Made by a program: the position numbers and the translations under genes
The notes under the pieces: generated by a model
What the model saw: the letters and a program-made list of their open reading frames with translations, nothing else
Told to the model about the DNA's origin: nothing
The model's database searches: none
DNA from: Methylovulum sp.
GTDB lineage: Bacteria > Pseudomonadota > Gammaproteobacteria > Methylococcales > Methylomonadaceae
NCBI GenBank assembly: GCA_016919605.1
Contig: JACXTQ010000351.1
Span: 1 to 7,348, forward strand
Length of the DNA stretch: 7,348 nt
Reading direction: 5' to 3'
Shown here: positions 1-6,123 of the stretch, in pieces
How positions within the stretch are numbered: position 1 is the stretch's first letter
How the letters are laid out: each line of letters starts with the position of its first letter

Positions 1-650
1 ATGCTGTGGGCGGCAATCTGGATATCGGCTATGTGCAAATTTCCATCAAGCAAATAAATTGCCCGCTCGCTGTATTCCATTGGTAAAGCCAAGCGGCTTC
101 CTGCGGACATTTTCACTTCCAAATAAAACAGCGGGCTATAAACTTTTACAGGGGCTTGCTGGCCATAAGCCGAACCGGCAAGCAATTTTAGGCTGACTCC
201 GGCGTGCGTCCATTCGGGTAAGGAATCTGCCGGATAATGATGGAATTCGGGTGCCATATCCTCGGCATTTTTGGGTAAAGCTACCCAGCTTTGCAAACCA
301 TGGACAGTGTGCGCCTTAGCTTTTAGTGCCATATCGGTGCGCTCGGAATGGACTATGCCACGCCCCGCACTCATCCAATTCAACGCCTCTGGTGTGATGG
401 CCTGTTCCGAACCCAGTGAATCGCGGTGCAATAACTCCCCTTCAAACAAATAGGTCACGGTTGCCAAGCCAATATGCGGGTGGGGGCGCACATCAATGCC
501 TTGTCCGGCAGCAAAAGTGGCGGGGCCTAAATGATCGAAAAAAATAAATGGCCCGACCATTTGCCGCAAGGCGGTCGGTAGTAACCTACGGACGGAAAAC
601 CCGCCTAACTCCTTGTTATGGGGTATGATGGTTAAGTCTATTAAATTCAT
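1..650 (-). CDS. Pirin-family cupin protein, 3' end outside window
   Basis: Reading the minus strand from the ATG at 650-648 gives an open frame of 216 codons that leaves the window without a stop. The protein is clearly a pirin. FFDHLGP is at residues 37-43, followed by RPHPHIGLATVTYLFEGE (55-72) and GRGIVHSER (96-104). The four metal ligands of the pirin N-terminal cupin are all present: His57, His59, His101 and Glu103. Bacterial pirins are Fe-dependent cytosolic proteins; some oxidise quercetin-like flavonols and others act in redox sensing, so the substrate cannot be told here. Pirins are usually 230-290 residues, so only the C-terminal tail is missing. No clear Shine-Dalgarno precedes the start, but its ATG overlaps the stop of a small upstream ORF (ATGA), which would permit coupled translation. 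Confidence 0.9.
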   Translation of the reverse strand, partial: MNLIDLTIIPHNKELGGFSVRRLLPTALRQMVGPFIFFDHLGPATFAAGQGIDVRPHPHIGLATVTYLFEGELLHRDSLGSEQAITPEALNWMSAGRGIVHSERTDMALKAKAHTVHGLQSWVALPKNAEDMAPEFHHYPADSLPEWTHAGVSLKLLAGSAYGQQAPVKVYSPLFYLEVKMSAGSRLALPMEYSERAIYLLDGNLHIADIQIAAHS

Positions 651-778
651 AAAATTGAGTATGTTTTTGATAAATAGCGCTTATAGGTGGCCGTGAACAA
701 AACAGAGGCAATACCAGAAGGTGCGGATACCAGCACCCACACCAAGTGGCCATCATCCCAACTCATCCCCGTGTGCAT
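647..778 (-). CDS. Possible small membrane peptide upstream of the pirin gene
   Basis: This is a weakly supported ORF of 43 codons from the ATG at 778-776, or 39 codons from the ATG at 766-764. The frame is open further up, to a TTG at 865. Its stop TGA shares the bases ATGA with the pirin start, an arrangement typical of translationally coupled genes. The peptide begins acidic (MSWDDG) and carries one hydrophobic stretch of about 20 residues (HLVWVLVSAPSGIASVLFTA), followed by a basic end (YKRYLSK), so it could span the membrane once. No good Shine-Dalgarno is placed for either ATG; an AGGA lies 13 bases before the first. I do not recognise the family, and the overlap could be chance. Confidence 0.3.
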   Translation of the reverse strand: MHTGMSWDDGHLVWVLVSAPSGIASVLFTATYKRYLSKTYSIL

Positions 779-859
779 TTTTAAGATAATGTCCTTATAT
801 AGGGTCAAGTTTGGAAAGCCTTCGGCCTGTGAACGTAGGCCTTTTGGTCGTGGTTTTTC

Positions 860-890
860 TGTCAAGATACCGCGCCCTGCTGTCTTGACA
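860..890. repeat. 8-bp inverted repeat TGTCAAGA/TCTTGACA
   Basis: TGTCAAGA at 860-867 is the exact reverse complement of TCTTGACA at 883-890, with a 15-base loop. A CTTTTT tract follows directly on the plus strand, so it has the outline of a plus-strand terminator, yet no plus-strand gene ends here. Both arms also contain a TTGACA hexamer, one on each strand, so an operator-promoter role is equally possible. Neither hexamer has a good -10 box at 17 bp. Confidence 0.45.
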
Positions 891-912
891 CTTTTTCAAT
901 GTGTTGCCTAAA

Positions 913-939
913 AAGACAGTATATATTAAAGTCTGTCTT
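913..939. repeat. 7-bp inverted repeat AAGACAG/CTGTCTT in AT-rich DNA
   Basis: AAGACAG at 913-919 pairs with CTGTCTT at 933-939 across an AT-rich 13-base loop (TATATATTAAAGT). It lies 22 bases beyond the neighbouring inverted repeat and shares the TGTCTT core with it. It could be a regulator-binding site or a weak hairpin; function is unknown. Confidence 0.35.
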
Positions 940-1006
940 GCACATATTTTTGTAAATATCCAAAAACTAATTAATAAATTGATTTTTAACGCATAAAAAC
1001 CATGTA

Positions 1007-1026
1007 AATAGTGTGTTAACACTATT
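1007..1026. repeat. Operator-like palindrome AATAGTG-N6-CACTATT
   Basis: Perfect 7-bp arms flank TGTTAA. The central GTGTTAACAC is itself self-complementary, so the site can be read as two overlapping palindromes. It has the length and symmetry of a dimeric repressor site, and there is no T-run after it to suggest a terminator. It lies 61 bp past the stop of the protease gene and about 360 bp before the pirin start, so what it would control is unclear. Confidence 0.35.
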
Positions 1027-1075
1027 AAGCCACTTCATAACACCAGCCGGACAAACCCCTTGTCTTGCCACAGGC

Positions 1076-1102
1076 AAAAGCCCGATTTATGGGGAGGCTT
1101 TT
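1076..1102 (-). terminator. Possible rho-independent terminator of the protease gene
   Basis: On the minus strand AAAAGCC (1102-1096) pairs with GGCTTTT (1082-1076) across a 13-base loop, so the transcript hairpin ends in UUUU. The loop and 5' arm overlap the last codons and the TAA of the protease gene. A second small stem (TTGCC/GGCAA) follows at about 1065-1077. The stem is AU-rich at its base, so it may be a weak terminator. Confidence 0.45.
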
Positions 1103-1788
1103 CTAAACAATGTGATCGACTGGTAGGTGTCATCAATAGTGATTTGATAGCGGCCCAACACGCTCATCCCCAATAGCTTGGTATCGCCTAATAGCCTGTC
1201 GGCCACAAAAGCTACCTCGACGTTTGACACGGTTTCCCCAGCCATTTTTAGCGCTTGCAACATTCCTATCCGCGCATCGGCGACGCCATTGGCGGTTTGC
1301 ATCTTTTGTACGGTGAATTGACTGTCAGTAAGCCCCAGTTCGCCGATCATGGATTCGGGCAGAACGACCAAATCCGCGCCGGTGTCGATCATCATGTCTA
1401 AAGTTTGCCATAACCTGCCATCACCGGAAAGGGCTACGGAAACGATCAGATGCTTGCCTTCAAAACGGGTGGGCAAGACTATCCCGCGATTTTCGCGGGG
1501 CTGTTTTTTGCCGATAATGGCGATGTGTTCTATTTTGCCCTGCTTATTGCGGCTGGCCATATAATTGAACGGCCTTAACAGCTGGATGAGCTGCTGTTCC
1601 AAACTGCCACGGGCAGGCGCTTTGGCTTCGTTTTCGATACGCTCCAAGCCTGTTATCTCAATGTGCATCTGCTCTTGCAAGGACTGGATTTGCCCGAACA
1701 AATCATCCCCTTCCGCCATATTTTCCGCGCGTACCGTGGCGGCCAGCATTAAGACAAAAACGCCGGTTAGGTGCAGCAAGCCCTTCAT
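1087..1788 (-). CDS. Exported retropepsin-like aspartic protease
   Basis: The 233-residue protein has a cleavable signal peptide (hydrophobic core about residues 4-18, probable cut after VRA at 21), so it should work in the periplasm. Residues 28-70 look helical or coiled-coil, ending in a run rich in Gln and Glu. The C-terminal half is a single retropepsin-like domain of the clan AA bacterial type. The catalytic motif is IDTGAD with Asp135, followed by VVLPE, and the usual end of the fold is LLGMSVLGRY near residue 205. Such proteins are active only as dimers, each chain giving one Asp. The natural substrate is unknown. The ATG overlaps the stop of the aldo/keto reductase gene (ATGA) and lacks a strong Shine-Dalgarno, so its translation is probably coupled to that gene. 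Family assignment is firm; function beyond proteolysis is inferred. Confidence 0.85.
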   Translation of the reverse strand: MKGLLHLTGVFVLMLAATVRAENMAEGDDLFGQIQSLQEQMHIEITGLERIENEAKAPARGSLEQQLIQLLRPFNYMASRNKQGKIEHIAIIGKKQPRENRGIVLPTRFEGKHLIVSVALSGDGRLWQTLDMMIDTGADLVVLPESMIGELGLTDSQFTVQKMQTANGVADARIGMLQALKMAGETVSNVEVAFVADRLLGDTKLLGMSVLGRYQITIDDTYQSITLFRKASP

Positions 1789-2654
1789 AGGGCAATGTGT
1801 TCAATCGTAGCCATGTCCGCCGAACTGAGATCGGTCAGGTCGTAACTGGCCAGATCATCATGCATATTTTGCCCGTTGCTGGTGCCGGTAAGCGGCATCA
1901 TGCCTAGCTGTAGGGCAAAGCGGAACACCAATTGCGGTATCGTGCACGCTAAGCGTTGGGCAATCTCACGCAGTTGCAGTTTTTGTATTTCAGCCGAATT
2001 TGCCGTTAATAACGAGAAGCCTTGGTAAAGCATGTCATGTTCATGGCATAAGGCGCGTATTCGGGCATCCCATTGGCTACGCGCATAACAGCGGTTTTGT
2101 ACGAAAGCGGGCTTGACGGCAGATTCTGCCAATAAGCTTTGCAATTGTGCAATATTGATGTTGGAAACCCCCAGTAGCTTGACCACGCCCGATTTTTGCA
2201 AACCTTCCATTGTCCGCCAAACTTCCCAATCGGCATCGCCCAGCCCCTGCCGTACCGATGGGCCATGCAGGACATAAGAATCCAAATAATCGGTGTGCAA
2301 ATGCTCTAAAGAACTGGCCAGCGACTGCTCGACTTGGCGACTGTAACTGGCTTTGGGGTCATAAGGCAAGCGATGGTCTTGGCTGGACTCAAACGTGAAC
2401 TTGCTTTGCAAAAATAGCCCGGAGCGTTGTAAGAGGCCTTCCGCCAGCGCCCGTTTGACAGCCTCACCAACGCCGGTCTCATGGTAATGGCGGCGTTGGT
2501 TGGCGGTGTCGATCCCTAAAAATCCGGCCTTAAGCGCTTGGTAGGCCAAGGCCTCGGTACGCTCTTCTTTCCACGCCGTACCGTACAAAAAGGTGGGGAC
2601 GTTTATTCCTCTGTGTCGGATAAGCCTGCTGATCGGCTTGCTGGTTGCGCTCAT
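1785..2654 (-). CDS. Aldo/keto reductase family oxidoreductase
   Basis: This is a 289-residue cytosolic protein of the NAD(P)H-dependent aldo/keto reductase superfamily, a TIM barrel of normal length. The catalytic tetrad can be placed: Asp49 in GIDTA, Lys85 in LQSKF and His130 in VLHGP. The tyrosine normally five residues after the Asp is replaced by Arg; the nearest tyrosine is Tyr57 in HYHE, eight residues after it. The segment DTANQRRHYHE recalls a known subgroup with this longer loop. The cofactor-binding end is PLTGTSNGQNM. The start at 2654 is supported by GGAGG five bases upstream (in the RNA sense). The gene leads a two-gene unit with the exported aspartic protease, which overlaps its stop by four bases. 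The substrate cannot be told. Confidence 0.88.
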   Translation of the reverse strand: MSATSKPISRLIRHRGINVPTFLYGTAWKEERTEALAYQALKAGFLGIDTANQRRHYHETGVGEAVKRALAEGLLQRSGLFLQSKFTFESSQDHRLPYDPKASYSRQVEQSLASSLEHLHTDYLDSYVLHGPSVRQGLGDADWEVWRTMEGLQKSGVVKLLGVSNINIAQLQSLLAESAVKPAFVQNRCYARSQWDARIRALCHEHDMLYQGFSLLTANSAEIQKLQLREIAQRLACTIPQLVFRFALQLGMMPLTGTSNGQNMHDDLASYDLTDLSSADMATIEHIAL

Positions 2655-2728
2655 GCTGCCCTCCGGTAGCGCTTAGGATAGATGGATGACAGTGTCTATG
2701 ATTTTGGGCGGGTTTGCAAACTGATAGT

Positions 2729-2760
2729 ATGGCTATGACCCATAAAATGACCAGAGCCAT
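2729..2760. repeat. Inverted repeat ATGGCT/AGCCAT enclosing two ATGACC copies
   Basis: ATGGCT (2729-2734) and AGCCAT (2755-2760) are exact complements 20 bases apart. Inside lie two direct copies of ATGACC at 2735-2740 and 2747-2752, twelve bases start to start. This sits 75-106 bp upstream of the aldo/keto reductase start and could be its control site. No convincing sigma-70 promoter was identified beside it, and regulator identity is unknown. Confidence 0.3.
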
Positions 2761-2814
2761 AATGCCAAGCAAAAAGTGACGGATGCCTGGTGAGACTTAT
2801 GTTATGCGGGTAGC

Positions 2815-3597
2815 CTAAGGCGATGTATTGCCAGACAATGTTAATGGCAAAGCGTCATAACGTTGCCTACTGATGAGGCGGACTTCTTCGTCGGTATCGT
2901 CAAACAGGTGTTCTAATAAAGCAGGCGATGCCCGCAACGCCACTTCATAGCGTACCGTCCAGTCGTTGTCCTTGGCCATTAGCTCCAAATCTTCACTATC
3001 CATGCGTTGGGCGATAATGCGGCGAATGGAGACATCGCCGTCATTGGCCATCAGGGCGAGGCTGACGGTTGGGATACGTTCGGCCACGTTGCGCCGGACT
3101 TGGTTGTCGGGATCGGCGACCAAACGGAACAAACGGCCTGCGGGCAGGCGTTTGGCGACGTAGGCACGCACCAAATAATCTTCATCTCCTGCCATCAACT
3201 CCAACTCTGGTTCTGGTAAACGGTCGGCAACGGTAATCCGCACTTCGCGGTCTGGGTCTTCACGTAAGCGTGCCAGCCATCCTAAAGGCACCCGATAAGC
3301 CAACACCCGCCTGACCGCTTCATCCGGGTCGTCCAATAACGACTGCAATTGGCTGGTCGGTAGATAACGGGCGGCAATTGCCCGTCGCTCCCAAAAGCTA
3401 TCTTGGGTATAATCGCTGGCATAACTGGGATTGGCGCGGAAAAACCGCTCGATTTGCCTGCCGCTGTTGGCAATTACGCAGCAATCGCCGGGTTTACAGC
3501 AGCCTGCCACCAATAGGCTTGATTGGTGCTTACACACTGAGCAGTCCGCCATCGGTGTCAGGTCAGTGCTGTCCGCATTGGAGTTAACGGTAGCCAT
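2815..3597 (-). CDS. 4Fe-4S leucine-rich repeat variant (LRV) protein
   Basis: The 260-residue protein matches the LRV protein family first described from the Azotobacter vinelandii nif region. Its N-terminus has the cysteine cluster that holds a 4Fe-4S centre: Cys19 and Cys22 (CSVC), Cys33-Cys34 and Cys39-Cys40. Then come eight repeats of exactly 24 residues (about 66-257). Repeats two to eight each start with D-x-D, as in DPDEAVRR, DPDREVRI and DEDYLVRA, then a VA-x-RLP-like turn and a leucine-rich end. These repeats form alternating alpha and 3-10 helices in the known structure. The biochemical role is unknown; a part in nitrogenase maturation or electron transfer is inferred from context. 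The gene follows the flavodoxin stop by three bases (TAA ACA ATG), so the two share a transcript. The last repeat is degenerate. Confidence 0.9.
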   Translation of the reverse strand: MATVNSNADSTDLTPMADCSVCKHQSSLLVAGCCKPGDCCVIANSGRQIERFFRANPSYASDYTQDSFWERRAIAARYLPTSQLQSLLDDPDEAVRRVLAYRVPLGWLARLREDPDREVRITVADRLPEPELELMAGDEDYLVRAYVAKRLPAGRLFRLVADPDNQVRRNVAERIPTVSLALMANDGDVSIRRIIAQRMDSEDLELMAKDNDWTVRYEVALRASPALLEHLFDDTDEEVRLISRQRYDALPLTLSGNTSP

Positions 3598-3600
3598 TGT

Positions 3601-4155
3601 TTAGGCGGCTTGGGCAATGGCGGGCAACAACTGCGTGGTGATTTGCGCCAACCACATTTGTAGCCGCTCATCGGTCAAATGCGGTTGGGTGCGTTGGTCT
3701 AAGGCTAAGCCGACAAACTGATTATCAATGATGGCGTGTGAATGTTTGAACTGATAACCCTCGGTGATCCATTGGCCAACCATCTCGGCACCATAACCAT
3801 AAAACAGCCGATAAAGATGGATCATTGAACTGGCGAATCGGTCAGAATAGCGCTCTTGATTACCCAGACCGAACAGGGCGACCCGTTTGCCGGACAGGTC
3901 GAACCCATCGAGATAGGGAGCAAATTCCTCCCAATTGGCTTCAAGACACCCTGTTGACAAGCCAGGCAACTCGCCCATACCGTAACTGGGTGTACCCAAA
4001 ATCAGCGCATCATAGTGCAACAACTCGTCAACGCGGGTGCGGTTGATGTTTTTGGGCTTGTCGGCCAAACTATCCCCTAGCAAGCCGTAAATCTTTTTAG
4101 CCACCAAGCGGGTGCTGCCTGTATCTGTTCCGAAAAAAATGCCGATTTTGTTCAT
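3601..4155 (-). CDS. nifF: Long-chain flavodoxin, NifF type
   Basis: This is a 184-residue cytosolic FMN protein. The phosphate-binding loop is GTDTGSTR at residues 9-16. GTPSYGMGELPG and GLGNQERYSDRF supply the two flavin-flanking loops; the second has Asn where most relatives have Asp (GLGDQ). The end has the pattern of long-chain flavodoxins, with EGYQFKHS, FVGLALD and LTDERLQMW. NifF flavodoxins carry low-potential electrons to the nitrogenase iron protein. The NifF assignment rests on the long-chain type, the coupled LRV gene and the sigma-54 promoter about 56 bp upstream; a housekeeping flavodoxin is the main alternative. AGGTGA lies three bases before the ATG and fixes the start. Confidence 0.85.
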   Translation of the reverse strand: MNKIGIFFGTDTGSTRLVAKKIYGLLGDSLADKPKNINRTRVDELLHYDALILGTPSYGMGELPGLSTGCLEANWEEFAPYLDGFDLSGKRVALFGLGNQERYSDRFASSMIHLYRLFYGYGAEMVGQWITEGYQFKHSHAIIDNQFVGLALDQRTQPHLTDERLQMWLAQITTQLLPAIAQAA

Positions 4156-4470
4156 AAATCACCTGTGGTTATAGGTAGGGTGAAGCTGGATAGCCGTTAC
4201 CCTTAAAACCAGCAAATTTTGAACCAGCTTATAAAAAATATTTTTATGTTAAGTATTAATGGGATATCCGTATATATAAAGCAACAGGTTGGCTGGTCTC
4301 TGGACAATTCCTGCCATATCTGGAGGGTTTGCTACAGGATTGGTGATGTATTTTAGGTTTATACAAGCTCTGGGTAAAAAGCAGTAGCTTAAACTTAGGT
4401 TATAGGTTGATAATAATAGCCTTTTGGATGCCATCCGTAATGACGGCTTAAGAAATAGGGGATTGTTTGC
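4156..4470. other. Divergent control region between flavodoxin and LprI-like genes
   Basis: This 315-bp region separates two divergent transcription units. It contains the sigma-54 promoter at 4211-4226, followed outward by a very AT-rich block (about 4231-4280) that may be bendable, and a possible half-matched NifA site at 4321-4336. On the plus strand, TAATAAT at about 4412 is the best -10-like element for the rightward genes, but its -35 match is poor. No gene or RNA was recognised inside. Confidence 0.5.
4211..4226 (-). promoter_or_regulatory. Sigma-54 (-24/-12) promoter for the flavodoxin-LRV unit
   Basis: On the minus strand the bases read TGGTTCAAAATTTGCT. The GG at -24 and GC at -12 are exactly ten bases apart, and TTGCT matches the -12 element; the CACG that usually follows TGG is not conserved. 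Transcription would start near 4200, giving a 5' leader of about 45 nt before the flavodoxin ATG. Sigma-54 promoters of nif genes need the activator NifA; no perfect TGT-N10-ACA site was found up to 4470, only a one-mismatch TGG-N10-ACA at 4321-4336. Confidence 0.65.
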
Positions 4471-4845
4471 ATGAAAAGAATGGTTGCTATCGTTTTTCTG
4501 GGTTTGTCCGCATTCGCACAGCAGGTGAGTGCAGAATGTGATAATCCGTCCAATGATTTTGATGGCTTGTACTGCACCATTAAAATTTACACGGCAGCTG
4601 ATAAGTCATTGAATGATGCTTACAAAAAACTTAAAGGCCAATTAAACAAAGAAGGTAAACAAGCATTGGGTAGCGGTGAGTTAGTTTGGATGGAAAGCAG
4701 GGATAGCGAATGCTCCACCCTTAAAGACGGGGAGTTTTTTGTCAATCTTGATTGCGCCGCCAAAACCACGATTGAACGTCTGCACTTTTTGCAAGATCGC
4801 TCCAGAGAATGCGCCAGTTCAGGCTGCCAAAATAGCAAACTGTAA
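4471..4845 (+). CDS. Secreted LprI-like protein (lysozyme-inhibitor family)
   Basis: The 124-residue protein begins with a signal peptide (residues 1-21, probable cut after VSA), and there is no lipobox, so it is expected to be free in the periplasm. The mature part is a small helical domain of the LprI N-terminal type (DUF1311). It has Cys23 and Cys35, then the family pattern around W-x-x-x-R-D-x-E-C (residues about 74-82). Six cysteines follow the signal peptide and suggest up to three disulfides. Mycobacterial LprI inhibits lysozyme, but most relatives are untested. GGGG nine bases before the ATG is a fair ribosome site. The gene is followed after 11 bases by a peptidoglycan amidase gene, consistent with a cell-wall role. 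Family call fairly sure; inhibitor activity is inferred. Confidence 0.75.
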   Translation: MKRMVAIVFLGLSAFAQQVSAECDNPSNDFDGLYCTIKIYTAADKSLNDAYKKLKGQLNKEGKQALGSGELVWMESRDSECSTLKDGEFFVNLDCAAKTTIERLHFLQDRSRECASSGCQNSKL

Positions 4846-4856
4846 AGACAGGCTTT

Positions 4857-5591
4857 ATGAAAAGACTGCCGCACCGTTGCTGTTACGCGCTAATTTTGGC
4901 GATTTTGCCCTGTTTGGGTATTGCCCAGCCTAAGCCGGTGGCTATTGATGCAGGGCATTCAATGGCCCATTCTGGAGCGGTCAGTGCTTATGGTAAGCCT
5001 GAGTTTGCATACAATGCCGCCTTGGCGGCGACTATTAGTGACCTGCTGGTCGCTCAAGGTGTACCGGTCATTAAGATCGGCCATGATGGCAAAATGGATG
5101 ACTTAAAAAAACGCCCCCAACTTGCCAATGCCGCAGGGGCGGCCTTTTTTCTGTCCATACACCATGATTCTGCACAACCCCACTATTTCAAGCCTTGGCA
5201 ATGGCAAGGCAAAAATTTGCAGCATACCGAGCATGGTTCGGGGTTTTCTTTATTTGTGTCCAGAAAAAATCCTTACCTAACCAATAGCTTGGCCTGTGCC
5301 TCAGCGTTGGGTAAAGCCTTAAAACAGGCAGGTTTCTATCCCTCACAGCATCATGCTGAAAAAATTGTCGGTGAGAATAAAGAATGGGCGGATCAGGAAA
5401 ATGGGGTGTTTTATTATGATAACCTAGTGGTGCTGAAAAGCACAGCTATGCCTGCCGTATTATTGGAAGCGGCGGTCATCGCCAATCGCCAAGATGAAGA
5501 AAAGCTGCAAACTCCACAGATGCACCCGTCTATTGCGGCGGAAGTCGCAAAAGGCTTATCGGCTTGCAATGCCATACCTACCCTTCATTGA
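4857..5591 (+). CDS. N-acetylmuramoyl-L-alanine amidase (Amidase_3)
   Basis: The 244-residue protein has a signal peptide (residues 1-23, ending GIA) and a single zinc amidase domain of the AmiA/B/C type. The motifs are IDAGH with His34, Glu49 in PEFAYN, SIHHD with His102, and VLLEAAVIANRQDE with Glu204. The three ligands and the catalytic glutamate are therefore in place. Such enzymes cut the amide bond between N-acetylmuramic acid and the stem peptide in the periplasm. It lacks the AMIN targeting domain of AmiC and any LysM repeat, so it is a minimal form. An insert rich in aromatic and basic residues lies at about 105-130. ACAGG stands before the ATG, and the gene sits in an operon between the LprI-like protein and a membrane protein. 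Confidence 0.9.
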   Translation: MKRLPHRCCYALILAILPCLGIAQPKPVAIDAGHSMAHSGAVSAYGKPEFAYNAALAATISDLLVAQGVPVIKIGHDGKMDDLKKRPQLANAAGAAFFLSIHHDSAQPHYFKPWQWQGKNLQHTEHGSGFSLFVSRKNPYLTNSLACASALGKALKQAGFYPSQHHAEKIVGENKEWADQENGVFYYDNLVVLKSTAMPAVLLEAAVIANRQDEEKLQTPQMHPSIAAEVAKGLSACNAIPTLH

Positions 5592-5609
5592 ACCGTTTAA
5601 GGATAACCC

Positions 5610-6107
5610 ATGTTTAAAAAATTGTTGCTTACCCTCCTGGCAATTCTAGTCATTTTTGAAGAATGGTTGTGGGATATCCTCACCGCCACCGGGCAGTGGT
5701 TGGCGCAAACCTTTAACCTGGCCCGGTTTGACGCATGGCTGGCAGCGGCGACACCGCCACAAGCGGTGGTGGCTCTGGCAGTCCCCATCCTGGTTGTCAC
5801 CCCCATCAACCTATTCGCGCTGTTTTTGCTGACCCACGGTGCTATAGTCGAAGGTATCCTTCTGGAAATCATCGCCAAATTATTGGGAACGCTATTGGTG
5901 GCACGGGTCTTTAAGTTGGTGCGTCCGGCTCTGCTGACTTTTGCTTGGTTTGCCAAGCTGTACCATGCAATTACCGGGATGCTGCAATGGGCCCACGCCA
6001 TTGTCCATAATTCTGATATTTATAAATTCAGCGTACAGATAAAAACTGCCGTCAAAAATAAAATAGGCGTTTTTAAACAATCCATTAAGAATTTTTTTAA
6101 AAGATAA
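5610..6107 (+). CDS. Small integral membrane protein of unknown function
   Basis: The 165-residue protein is very hydrophobic. Segments that can cross the membrane are at about 4-20, 51-75 and 78-112, the last being interrupted by Glu and Lys. Signature-like patches are EEWLWD (17-22), TPINLFALFLLTHG (64-77) and LLGTLLVARVFKLVRPAL (91-108). The C-terminal 25 residues are basic and amphipathic and likely lie in the cytoplasm. I think similar uncharacterised proteins occur in other proteobacteria, but I know no function. AAGGA seven bases before the ATG supports the start. It follows the amidase by 18 bases and is probably the last gene of that operon, since a terminator-like hairpin follows. 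Confidence 0.75.
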   Translation: MFKKLLLTLLAILVIFEEWLWDILTATGQWLAQTFNLARFDAWLAAATPPQAVVALAVPILVVTPINLFALFLLTHGAIVEGILLEIIAKLLGTLLVARVFKLVRPALLTFAWFAKLYHAITGMLQWAHAIVHNSDIYKFSVQIKTAVKNKIGVFKQSIKNFFKR

Positions 6108-6123
6108 AGCAGCCGACCTTACC

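Larger units (their letters stand above)
651..1086. other. Gene-poor intergenic stretch with several inverted repeats
   Basis: Apart from the possible small ORF at its left end, this stretch has no convincing gene on either strand. Bases from about 905 to 1025 are strongly AT-rich. It holds inverted repeats at 824-841 (GGCCT/AGGCC followed by TTTT), 860-890, 913-939, 1007-1026 and, reaching into the protease gene, 1076-1102. The heptamer TGTCTTG occurs three times on the plus strand, at 881, 934 and 1061. No tRNA or known riboswitch fold was recognised by eye. Confidence 0.6.

Noticed and set aside
687..911. Plus-strand ORF of 74 codons in the gene-poor stretch
   Set aside because: No ribosome site, no recognisable motif, and it runs through two inverted repeats.
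2530..2772. Minus-strand ORF of 80 codons with a hydrophobic N-terminus
   Set aside because: Half of it overlaps the aldo/keto reductase in another frame, the rest is low-complexity basic sequence, and no Shine-Dalgarno was seen.
2815..3400. Tandem DNA repeats in the LRV gene
   Set aside because: The 72-bp period reflects the 24-residue protein repeats; the DNA copies have diverged and are not a separate repeat array.
4300..4320. Second sigma-54 site on the minus strand (TGGCAGGAATTGTCC)
   Set aside because: It has the GG and correct spacing but CC where the essential GC should be, and it lies too far from the ATG.
4321..4365. NifA upstream activator site
   Set aside because: The only TGT copies in 4240-4470 are not followed by ACA at ten bases; TGT at 4347 has ACA after 13, and TGG-N10-ACA at 4321 has one mismatch.
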